From Bacteroidales bacterium (GTDB lineage: Bacteria > Bacteroidota > Bacteroidia > Bacteroidales > DTU049): a DNA stretch of 17,684 nucleotides. Every line of letters starts with the position of its first letter. Within the stretch, counting starts at the first letter, position 1. The notes under the pieces were generated by a model. That model did not search any database. It saw nothing but the letters and a program-made list of their open reading frames with translations, and had not been told where the DNA came from. Of the stretch, positions 1-7,132 are shown one piece after another. Location of the stretch: positions 1-17,684 of the forward strand of contig JASEGF010000016.1 of NCBI GenBank assembly GCA_030017935.1, given 5' to 3'. The translations under genes and the position numbers were made by a program.

Positions 1-34
1 TATATGGAGTTGAGATTAAATCCAATATTGATTT

Positions 35-52
35 TAAAAGATTAATCTTTTA
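35..52. repeat. Perfect 18-bp AT-rich palindrome
   Basis: TAAAAGATTAATCTTTTA is identical to its own reverse complement. It lies about 30 bases beyond the stop of the minus-strand carrier gene. It could be a weak hairpin at the 3' end of that transcript or a dimeric protein-binding site. It lacks the GC stem and T-run of a normal terminator. Between it and the gene (53-80) the plus strand is a C-rich tract, so the minus strand is G/A-rich. Nothing else is recognisable in bases 1-83. Confidence 0.5.
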
Positions 53-83
53 CTTCTCACCCCTCCCACCCCGCTCCCCTATC

Positions 84-1673
84 TCAAAAACCTGGTAATT
101 GCATTACTATCGGTGGTATTTGTAACAAAGCTCCCATTACGAATAAAAATACTATGAATTTCCAAATGTATTTAACCCATACATTATACTGTATCCTAGC
201 CATTCCCAAAACTCCCATTAGTACTCCGCTGACAGGGGTTATTATATTTGTAAAACCGTCTCCTAGCTGATAAGCTAACACTCCTAATTGTTTAGAAATA
301 CCTAATATATCGCATAAAGGTGCAATTATAGGCATTGTGAGAGCTGCTTTTGCTGAACCTGATGGCAAAATAAAATTAAATAATGTTTCAAATATGTACA
401 TCCCTTGTGCTGCTAAAAATTTTGAATTTTCTGGTATTGCATTCGCAGTTGCATATAGTATGGTATCTAATATTTTACCATCTTGCAATATGACTATTAT
501 TGCTGAAGCTAATCCAACTATTAATGCTGCTGAAGCTATATCTTTGGCACCTTCTATCATTGTTTTTGCTATATCATTTGCTTTCATCTTTATGCTCATT
601 CCAGTGAATACACCTAATACTAAAAACAAAGTAGCTATTTCCTTTATATACCAATGCCATATTAATACACCTAATATCATTGCTATTATTGTGAAAGCAA
701 GTAAATATAATGCATAAATTTCTTTTTTATATTTAATTAATATATATATTCCTACGATTATATTGAATATTATTAAGCATATTAAAATTATTGCTTGAGT
801 ATTCATTTGATTAATAGTAACGATTTGTATTAATTCGTAAATCATAAATAAATTAATAAGTATCCATGTGAGCCATCCTCTCCAATCTGTTCGTTCGCTA
901 ATAATTTCATCATCTTTCACAGTTATATTTCTCCAATATTCATCTGAATCATAAACCAAAGATAGCCTAGGATTTTTATATACTTTTTTAGCATATCTAA
1001 GCACAAAAATTATCCCTATTATAGTAAATAAAAACCATAAAAATATTCTGTATTCTATTCCAGAAAATATCGGAACACCTGCTATACTTTGAGCTATGCC
1101 TACCGTAAAAGGATTTGTTACTCCTCCGATAAATCCTATCGTAGCTCCTACGAAAACCACACTTACTGCCACTATACTATCATATCCTAATGCTATAAAT
1201 ACTGGTACAAAAAGCACAATAAATGCTATAGTTTCTTCGCTCATCCCAAATGTAGCTCCAAAAACGCTAAATACAATCATAAAGATTATAATAATTAAGT
1301 GATTACCTTCTCCGATTAGTGGTATTTTCTTTTGTCGCCAACTTTTTGTGACTTTTAATAATTTATTTATGGCTACATCTAAAATTTTCCCTTTATTTAT
1401 AAGAAAAAAACTAGCACCTACTATGAAAATAAATGCTATAATCTCTATTTTGTCTACAATTCCATCAAAAATCGATGAAAACACTTGCCAAGTTTGTGGA
1501 TTTTGCTCGATATGATGATAGCTTGTTGCATCTATTACTGTCTTTTGTCCTTCGTCAGTTAATATTGTTGTTTGATTAAATTCTCCTGCAGGTATTATCC
1601 ATGTTAAAATTGTAGTAATTATTATAAGAAAAAAAACTATTACATAACTATGAGGAAATTGTCTTTTTTGCAT
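84..1673 (-). CDS. YfcC/DcuC-family membrane carrier
   Basis: A 529-residue polytopic inner-membrane protein. Hydrophobic segments lie at about residues 10-29, 76-93, 124-163, 166-188, 208-226, 265-286, 292-338, 343-360, 378-396, 420-450, 465-490 and 502-525. Two conserved-looking half-repeats fit the C4-dicarboxylate anaerobic carrier-like (YfcC, DcuC superfamily) fold: a Gly/Asn/Pro-rich stretch at 176-201 containing GGVTNPF, and a second at 436-487 containing LPSGSAKAAL and GDGFTNIITP. FGMSEETIAF at 142-151 is also typical. The family moves carboxylates, amino acids or peptides, usually with an ion gradient; the substrate cannot be read from sequence. The start is the ATG at 1673, 7 nt after a TATCTTTGC promoter box. 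The upstream nucleotidyltransferase stop is 22 nt away, so it could also be read through from that gene. Full length, nothing broken. Confidence 0.85.
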   Translation of the reverse strand: MQKRQFPHSYVIVFFLIIITTILTWIIPAGEFNQTTILTDEGQKTVIDATSYHHIEQNPQTWQVFSSIFDGIVDKIEIIAFIFIVGASFFLINKGKILDVAINKLLKVTKSWRQKKIPLIGEGNHLIIIIFMIVFSVFGATFGMSEETIAFIVLFVPVFIALGYDSIVAVSVVFVGATIGFIGGVTNPFTVGIAQSIAGVPIFSGIEYRIFLWFLFTIIGIIFVLRYAKKVYKNPRLSLVYDSDEYWRNITVKDDEIISERTDWRGWLTWILINLFMIYELIQIVTINQMNTQAIILICLIIFNIIVGIYILIKYKKEIYALYLLAFTIIAMILGVLIWHWYIKEIATLFLVLGVFTGMSIKMKANDIAKTMIEGAKDIASAALIVGLASAIIVILQDGKILDTILYATANAIPENSKFLAAQGMYIFETLFNFILPSGSAKAALTMPIIAPLCDILGISKQLGVLAYQLGDGFTNIITPVSGVLMGVLGMARIQYNVWVKYIWKFIVFLFVMGALLQIPPIVMQLPGF

Positions 1674-1680
1674 TTTTTTA

Positions 1681-1689
1681 GCAAAGATA
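1681..1689 (-). promoter_or_regulatory. Bacteroidota -7 box before the carrier gene
   Basis: On the minus strand this reads TATCTTTGC, a full match to the TAnnTTTG(C) -7 element of the Bacteroidota primary sigma factor. Seven A/T bases separate it from the ATG, so transcription would begin almost at the start codon. No clear TTTG -33 element is visible at the expected distance, which would fall in the 3' end of the preceding gene. Confidence 0.55.
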
Positions 1690-1695
1690 ATAATG

Positions 1696-2436
1696 TTAAT
1701 AAAAATTTAGATTTGTAGTTTTAAAAAAATTATTTGCTTGTTCTAAAGAATCAATTGTACCAATATCAAACCAATATGAATCCGTATCATCATAGTAGCT
1801 AACATTATATTTTTCTGACCAATTCAAAAATAAGTTAATAATGCTAAAAGCTCCAGTATAAGGTATATCTTGCAGTAAGTCATATGAAATCAAGCTTATA
1901 CCCGAAAAACTAAATTCTGTGGTAGGCATAACAATATTTTTTATTGTTTTTTGCACATTGCTATTGTGATTAACCCAACCTACTAATTTATTAGTACTAT
2001 CAAATATCAATTTTCTGTCATTTGTTCTATTTTGCACTATTAATAAGACATCGATATTTTTACTATTTTTATATTTTAATAATTCTGAGAAATTTGTATC
2101 ACACAATATATCTACATTGTGTATTAATATTGGTTCATCTTTTATGAATAAATCTTTTGCTTTTAGCAATGCTCCGCCTGTATCTAAGAGCATTTCACTC
2201 TCATCAGAAATTACAATTTCCATATTAGGGTAGGATAATTTTTTTATATAATCAATAATTTTATATGATAAATAATGAACATTTACTATTACTCTGCTTA
2301 TACCAAATTTATATAACTTGTCCAAATTTAACTTTAATATAGGTTCATTATTTACCTCAATTAGAGCCTTGGGAATATTATTGGTTAATGGTCTAAGTCT
2401 AGTTCCTAATCCAGCACTTAATAGTAATGCATTCAT
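1696..2436 (-). CDS. Sugar-1-phosphate nucleotidyltransferase (MurU/RmlA-like)
   Basis: A 246-residue cytosolic enzyme of the NTP-transferase (GT-A-like) family, which joins a sugar-1-phosphate to a nucleotide and releases pyrophosphate. The signature loop GLGTRLRPLTNNIPKAL (residues 9-25) binds the NTP. LLDTGGALLKA (83-93) and HNVDILCD (106-113, metal-binding Asp109) follow, and WFDIGT (222-227) supplies the second metal Asp. The short single-domain length and TGGAL motif resemble N-acetylmuramate-1-phosphate uridylyltransferase (MurU) or mannose-1-phosphate guanylyltransferase. The sugar and nucleotide are not certain. The frame is open to an ATG at 2475, but I choose 2436: the fold starts there with NALLLSAGLGTR, and a -7 promoter box at 2447-2455 lies inside the longer version, so that version would probably not be transcribed whole. 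The carrier gene follows 22 nt downstream. Confidence 0.87.
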   Translation of the reverse strand: MNALLLSAGLGTRLRPLTNNIPKALIEVNNEPILKLNLDKLYKFGISRVIVNVHYLSYKIIDYIKKLSYPNMEIVISDESEMLLDTGGALLKAKDLFIKDEPILIHNVDILCDTNFSELLKYKNSKNIDVLLIVQNRTNDRKLIFDSTNKLVGWVNHNSNVQKTIKNIVMPTTEFSFSGISLISYDLLQDIPYTGAFSIINLFLNWSEKYNVSYYDDTDSYWFDIGTIDSLEQANNFFKTTNLNFY

Positions 2437-2446
2437 TATTTTTTTA

Positions 2447-2455
2447 GCAAATGTA
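2447..2455 (-). promoter_or_regulatory. -7 box that decides the nucleotidyltransferase start
   Basis: The minus strand reads TACATTTGC, a full TAnnTTTGC match. Ten A/T bases separate it from the ATG at 2436. Because it sits inside the 13-codon upstream extension of the open frame, it favours the shorter start and a very short 5' leader. No convincing -33 TTTG is seen. Confidence 0.55.
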
Positions 2456-2496
2456 AATATTTTAAATAAATTCATAAATTTTAGTATAAAAAAATA

Positions 2497-2527
2497 TTTG
2501 GTATTTTAAAAAAAAATATTAATTTTG
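2497..2527 (+). promoter_or_regulatory. Consensus Bacteroidota promoter for the Ig-repeat gene
   Basis: TTTG at 2497-2500 and TAATTTTG at 2520-2527 are separated by 19 nt. They match the TTTG (-33) and TAnnTTTG (-7) elements and their spacing. Transcription would begin near 2531-2535, giving a leader of roughly 20-25 nt before the ATG at 2556. This is the best promoter in the window. Confidence 0.7.
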
Positions 2528-2555
2528 TCGTAAATAAACCCTAAAATTAATTATT

Positions 2556-5324
2556 ATGAGAAAGTATTTATTTTTAATTAGTGTATTAATACTTACAAAT
2601 GTATTAAATGCACAAATAAAATCACTATCGCCAATAAGTGATAATATTATCAAATCAAAAGCAAAATTGCTAACAAATGTTGATTATTCTAAAACTCAAA
2701 ACTGTGTAGACACTTTATATTATGGATTTATAAAAGAATCCTTATTGCATATAGGAGTAGATACTTTTTATAATGCATATTGCGATTATGGAGAGATGCA
2801 CTCACAAGCTTTTATTGTTAATAGTAACATTCAGGTAACAGGAGTATCTATATATGCTCAAGTAGCTAGTGGTTATACACCTCCTATAAGTATGCAAGTT
2901 TTTCTATATAATGTAGATGCTAATTATCAACCAACAACTCAAATAAGTGGTGCCTCTGCAACTATTTCTGTAACAAGTAATACTCTTACAGAATATTTTG
3001 TTAATTTCCCTACTCCTATCACTATAACTCAAAATTTTGCTATTGTTGTTAAAAATAACACTTCAGGTAATAGATTGTATTTAATAGTTAATAATGCCAA
3101 AAGTAATACTTATGGAGAAGGTTTATCGTACACATATTTTAATAATGTATGGTATTCTTGTGAATCTAGTTATGGACAAGATTTTGACGCATTATTTAGC
3201 CCAATAGTATCTTATTCTATAACATCTAGTTATACAAATACTCCTAGTGCTACGACACTATGTTTAGGTACACCAATTAGTTTTAATCAAACTTCTACAC
3301 CAACAAATATTTTAACTTCTAGATTTTTTGCTTTTGATGCATTTAGGAGATATTTTGGACTCACTACAAATGATTCAACTTATGCTTGGGATATGGTGGG
3401 TGATGGATCAAATCTAATATGGCAACCAAATCATACATATACATATACTAATGCCAATACATATAATGCTAGTTTATATACTATAAGTGGATTATGGAAT
3501 GGTTGTGTTGATGTTGCCACTAAAGTATTCACAATTCAAGCTCCACCTACTGCTGGCACAATAAGTGGTCCTTCAAGCTTATGTCAAGGGTATACTGGCA
3601 CACTCACATTATCTGGTTGTACTGGTACTACTTATCAATGGCAGCAATCTGCTGATGGCAATAATTGGTCTGATATTTCTGGTGCTACGAGCACTTCTTA
3701 TGCTATACCAACTACTTTATCTCCAGGTACATATTATTATAGAGTAAAAGTAGGAAGTGGTGGTATATGTGCTGATGTTCCCACTACTGCATTTCAATTA
3801 ATAATCTCTCCACAACCTACTGTTGGCACAGCATCTGCTTCTTCAACTAACATTTGCTACAATAATCCAGTAACATTATCTTTAAACTCATATTCAGGTA
3901 ATTTACAATGGATGCAATCTACTGATGGTACTAATTGGACACCTATTACTGGTGGTACTACTAGTCCTTTTACTACTCCTGTTTTGACACAAGCCACATA
4001 TTACAAAGCAGTAGTAAGCTCACAAGGATGTAATTCTGTAGAATCTAATGTATTACAAGTAACTGTTTTAACATCTATTGGGGGTACAGCAAGTGTAACT
4101 GGATCAACGAGTTTTTGTGATGTTGCTCCATCTGTGGTGTTTAATTTAACTGGATATTATGGGTCTATCCAATGGCAGCAATCTACTGATGGCAATACTT
4201 GGTCAAACATAAGTGGAGCCACCTCATCTACTTATACAGCTACTAATTTAACTACTACGACACATTTCAGAGCCATGGTAACAAGTGGTACTTGTAATGA
4301 AGCTTCTAATGTAATTACTATTACAGTAAATCCTGCTCCTGTAGCTGGCACTGCCAGTGCAAATGTTTCTGATATTTGTCAAAATTCAAGTGTTACTTTA
4401 TCATTAGCAGGTTATTCTCAAAATTCTACAATACAATGGCAACAATCAAATGATGGTTCTAACTGGACTAATATAGCTGGTGGTACTACTGCTACCTTTG
4501 CTTATACTCCTACTAATCCAGGTACTTATTACATTAGAGCTCAAGTAACTAATAGTTGCGGTTCACAAAATAGCAATTCAATTAATTTAACAATAAATCC
4601 CCTCCCCAATGCAGGTACTGCTAGTGCTTCACCTCAATCAATTTGTCAAAATGATAACATCACATTATCTCTGATGGGATATACTCCATTAGCATCTATA
4701 CAATGGCAATACTCTACTGATGGTTCTTCCTGGTCCAATATCTCTGGTGCTAATAGTACACCTTATAATTACAATGCTAGTACAGTAGGAACAATGTATT
4801 TCAGAGCTATTATTACAAATAATTGTGGAAATGTTACCAGTAATGTAGTATCAACTATTGTGAAACCATTACCTCCTACACCAGTGATATCTCAAATAAG
4901 TAATGTACCTATAATTTTGCAATCTAGTGCTACAGCAGGCAATCAATGGTATAATCAAAACGGACCTATTGCTGGAGCTACTTCTCAGACCTATGAAGTA
5001 ACCGCTAATGGGACTTATTATGTAATAGTTACTATCGACGGTTGTTCATCAGCTCCTTCTAATACTATTAATATTACTAATGTAGGTATTGATACTTATA
5101 ATAATCAAAATATTACTGTATTTCCTAATCCTGCTAATGATCATATAAATATTATATCAGATAAAAATATTCAAAAATTACAATTAGTAGATATGTTAGG
5201 AAATCTAGTTATTTCTACACATGAGACATCTATAAATGTTTCAAATTATTCTGATGGCATTTATCAATTGATTATTTTATTTGATGATAATAGGTTGATA
5301 ATTCCTGTAATTATTCAAAAATGA
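2556..5324 (+). CDS. Secreted multi-Ig-repeat protein with T9SS sorting domain
   Basis: A 922-residue exported protein. Residues 1-19 form a signal peptide (MRKYLFLISVLILTNVLNA), with cleavage likely just before Gln20. Residues about 60-215 look like an all-beta N-terminal domain. About 218-328 is PKD-like, with WDMVGDGS and HTYTYTNANTY. Five Ig-like repeats of 84-90 residues follow (about 332-771), each with a W-x-x-S-x-DG-x-x-W-x-x-I core and a recurring Cys. A more diverged sixth spans about 773-840. The end (about 843-922) is a type A T9SS sorting domain, with VFPNPANDHINI, a DMLGNLV turn and SDGIYQLII. That tail sends proteins through the type IX system to the surface or medium. No enzyme motif is visible, so an adhesin or structural surface role is the likely guess. 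It is transcribed alone, from the promoter at 2497-2527 to the terminator at 5345-5375. Confidence 0.88.
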   Translation: MRKYLFLISVLILTNVLNAQIKSLSPISDNIIKSKAKLLTNVDYSKTQNCVDTLYYGFIKESLLHIGVDTFYNAYCDYGEMHSQAFIVNSNIQVTGVSIYAQVASGYTPPISMQVFLYNVDANYQPTTQISGASATISVTSNTLTEYFVNFPTPITITQNFAIVVKNNTSGNRLYLIVNNAKSNTYGEGLSYTYFNNVWYSCESSYGQDFDALFSPIVSYSITSSYTNTPSATTLCLGTPISFNQTSTPTNILTSRFFAFDAFRRYFGLTTNDSTYAWDMVGDGSNLIWQPNHTYTYTNANTYNASLYTISGLWNGCVDVATKVFTIQAPPTAGTISGPSSLCQGYTGTLTLSGCTGTTYQWQQSADGNNWSDISGATSTSYAIPTTLSPGTYYYRVKVGSGGICADVPTTAFQLIISPQPTVGTASASSTNICYNNPVTLSLNSYSGNLQWMQSTDGTNWTPITGGTTSPFTTPVLTQATYYKAVVSSQGCNSVESNVLQVTVLTSIGGTASVTGSTSFCDVAPSVVFNLTGYYGSIQWQQSTDGNTWSNISGATSSTYTATNLTTTTHFRAMVTSGTCNEASNVITITVNPAPVAGTASANVSDICQNSSVTLSLAGYSQNSTIQWQQSNDGSNWTNIAGGTTATFAYTPTNPGTYYIRAQVTNSCGSQNSNSINLTINPLPNAGTASASPQSICQNDNITLSLMGYTPLASIQWQYSTDGSSWSNISGANSTPYNYNASTVGTMYFRAIITNNCGNVTSNVVSTIVKPLPPTPVISQISNVPIILQSSATAGNQWYNQNGPIAGATSQTYEVTANGTYYVIVTIDGCSSAPSNTINITNVGIDTYNNQNITVFPNPANDHINIISDKNIQKLQLVDMLGNLVISTHETSINVSNYSDGIYQLIILFDDNRLIIPVIIQK
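3549..4868 (+). repeat. Tandem Ig-like repeat array, five units, period 264-270 bp
   Basis: The coding sequence of the secreted protein repeats itself. The most conserved 33-nt core, beginning CAATGG and encoding QW-x-x-S-x-DG-x-x-W, starts at 3636, 3906, 4170, 4434 and 4701, so the spacings are 270, 264, 264 and 267. Cores 1 and 3 differ at only two of 33 bases; cores 4 and 5 are more diverged. Such near-identity lets units be gained or lost by recombination. Confidence 0.85.
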
Positions 5325-5344
5325 TGTCTACTATATAATTAAAC

Positions 5345-5375
5345 AAAAAAGGGGGTGGCTGCCATCCCCTTTTTT
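5345..5375 (+). terminator. Rho-independent terminator after the Ig-repeat gene
   Basis: AAAAAAGGGGGTGG, loop CTG, then CCATCCCC and TTTTTT. The stem is seven GC/AT pairs and one G-T pair, extended by six A-T pairs, and it closes a 3-nt loop. It begins 20 nt after the stop codon. The A-run on one side and T-run on the other would let it work in both directions. Confidence 0.9.
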
Positions 5376-5490
5376 AAATTTTATAAAAAAAATTGTTGGA
5401 ATTGCAAAATATTTTATTATTACGCTCGTTAATAAACAAGTTATGAAAGCAATATTATGAATAATTAATAACACCAAAAAACACAAATAT

Positions 5491-7038
5491 ATGGAAACAC
5501 GTAAAGATGTTAGACAATTAATTATCGAAGCAGCAGAGAATTTTGGTCATAAAACAGCATATGTGTATAATGACCAAGAATATTGTTTCATGAATTTAAA
5601 AGATAGCGTTTTTCGATTAGCTAATAGCTTATTAGATATGGGCTATAAAAAGGGAGATAAAATAGCTATCTATTTACCAAATTGCATCGAATATGTTTAT
5701 TCTTATTATGCTATTTACTCTCTGGGATTAGTAGCTGTGCCTATAGATTTCTATTTTAATCCACAAGAGGTATTTTCTATTGGTAAACACTGCGAGCTAA
5801 AAGGTATCATCACAACCACAAATGCTAAATTTAATTTATTAGAATTAAAACAAAATATTCCTACTTTACGTGATATAATCACTATTGAAGAAAATGCTAA
5901 ATATTTATCTTTTTGGAAACTCGCTAGTAATTCTAAAGCAGAGCTAGAAGATCAAGGGATTTATACAAATATGATGTCAAGTATTTTCTACACCTCTGGC
6001 AGCTCTGGCAAACCCAAAGGAGCTACTTGGAACTATGAACATATTCACTTAGGTACGGAACAATTAAAAATGATGACTGAATTTGAAGGATTAAAAGGAA
6101 TATTGATGATGGATGAAACTGAAAGAATCATCTCAGCTATACCTTTTTCTCATTCTGGAGGAATATTATTCCCAATGTCTACAATTAAATATGGCGTTAG
6201 TACAGTTATTATGCCCAAATATCATCCATTTGATTTTGTAAAATTAATAGATAAATGGGAAGTAACTGGATTTTTTATGGTACCACCAATGTTCTATGCT
6301 TTATTATATTTGAAAGATATCAGAGCTTACTCATTAGATTCTGTCAAATGGGCTGTGGTATTTGGTGCACCATCATCACCAGATTTAATGATGAAATGTG
6401 CTAAGCTTTGTCCTAATGCAATCGTAACTAATGGGTGGGGTATGACAGAAGTAATACCTCCCATATCAGCTGCTTCACCTAGCAATATACGCTCTGTCGG
6501 TAAGCCAGTACCTAATGTAGAAATGAAAATTGTAGATCCTGATGGCAATGAAGTAAAAGTAGGCGAAGTAGGAGAGCTAATAGTACGTGGAAAATCAATT
6601 TTTGGAGGTTATTATAATGAACCTGATCTTAATAATGAAGTTTTTAAAAATGGATGGTTCTATACTGGCGATTTAGCTAGAAAAGATGAAGAAGGGAACT
6701 ATTATATTATTGGTAAATCCAAAGATACTATAAAAGTAGGTGGCCAGCTCGTTTGGGCTGCTGAGGTAGAAGAAGTGATACTTCGCCATTCATGTGTAAA
6801 AGAGGCTGCTGTTATTGGCATACCAGACAAATTAAGAGGTGAAGTAGTTAAATGCTTTGTGGTTTTAAAAGATGGCATAGTTTTGCCTACTAACTACTTA
6901 ATGGATTATCTCAGAGATAATTTAGCAAAATTTAAATTACCTAAAGAAATAGAATATCTAAATGAACTTCCTAAAACTGGTTCTGGCAAAGTAAATAAAG
7001 CTGCACTAAGAGAAATGGAAGAAAATAAGCATAAATAA
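5491..7038 (+). CDS. ANL-superfamily acyl-CoA synthetase / AMP-dependent ligase
   Basis: A 515-residue cytosolic adenylating enzyme. The family activates a carboxylate with ATP to an acyl-AMP and then usually transfers it to CoA. Core motifs run in order: the P-loop YTSGSSGKPKG (167-177), NGWGMTE (314-320), YTGD with the ATP-ribose Asp394, the hinge region GKSKDTIKVGG (408-418), EVEEV (425-429), and the C-terminal catalytic Lys500 in TGSGK. Length fits fatty- or aryl-acid:CoA ligases; the acid cannot be assigned. Two departures from the usual A8 region stand out: GRxKD is GKSKD (Lys409 for Arg), and the normal Pro before EVE is Ala (VWAAEVE). The gene stands alone between two terminators with 166 nt upstream, in which I see no full consensus promoter. 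The ATG at 5491 follows an A-rich, Shine-Dalgarno-free leader. Confidence 0.87.
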   Translation: METRKDVRQLIIEAAENFGHKTAYVYNDQEYCFMNLKDSVFRLANSLLDMGYKKGDKIAIYLPNCIEYVYSYYAIYSLGLVAVPIDFYFNPQEVFSIGKHCELKGIITTTNAKFNLLELKQNIPTLRDIITIEENAKYLSFWKLASNSKAELEDQGIYTNMMSSIFYTSGSSGKPKGATWNYEHIHLGTEQLKMMTEFEGLKGILMMDETERIISAIPFSHSGGILFPMSTIKYGVSTVIMPKYHPFDFVKLIDKWEVTGFFMVPPMFYALLYLKDIRAYSLDSVKWAVVFGAPSSPDLMMKCAKLCPNAIVTNGWGMTEVIPPISAASPSNIRSVGKPVPNVEMKIVDPDGNEVKVGEVGELIVRGKSIFGGYYNEPDLNNEVFKNGWFYTGDLARKDEEGNYYIIGKSKDTIKVGGQLVWAAEVEEVILRHSCVKEAAVIGIPDKLRGEVVKCFVVLKDGIVLPTNYLMDYLRDNLAKFKLPKEIEYLNELPKTGSGKVNKAALREMEENKHK

Positions 7039-7074
7039 AATCATTAAATCGCTTATTTTCTTGTTTGACAATAT

Positions 7075-7104
7075 AAAAAGGGGGCAAAAATGTCCCCCTT
7101 TTTT
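7075..7104. terminator. Shared two-way terminator between convergent genes
   Basis: AAAAAGGGGG, a short A-rich loop, then CCCCCTTTTTT. A five G-C stem is extended by A-T pairs. It sits 36 nt after the ligase stop (7038) and 28 nt beyond the stop of the convergent peptidase (7133). Its A/T-run symmetry means each strand ends in a U-run, so one element can stop both transcripts. Confidence 0.88.
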
Positions 7105-7132
7105 ATTTTTTAAATTGTAAATTCATCACCTT

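Noticed and set aside
337..1302. Plus-strand open frames inside the carrier gene
   Set aside because: They are antisense to a full-length membrane-carrier gene with clear family motifs, have no promoter or leader, and encode low-complexity peptides.
3549..4868. Possible CRISPR-like regular repeat
   Set aside because: The period is 264-270 bp, the repeats are in frame within one protein, and they encode Ig-like domains; there are no spacers or cas genes.
5376..5490. Possible promoter or small RNA before the AMP ligase
   Set aside because: No TAnnTTTG box, stable hairpin or conserved riboswitch-like structure could be seen; a promoter must exist but I cannot place it.
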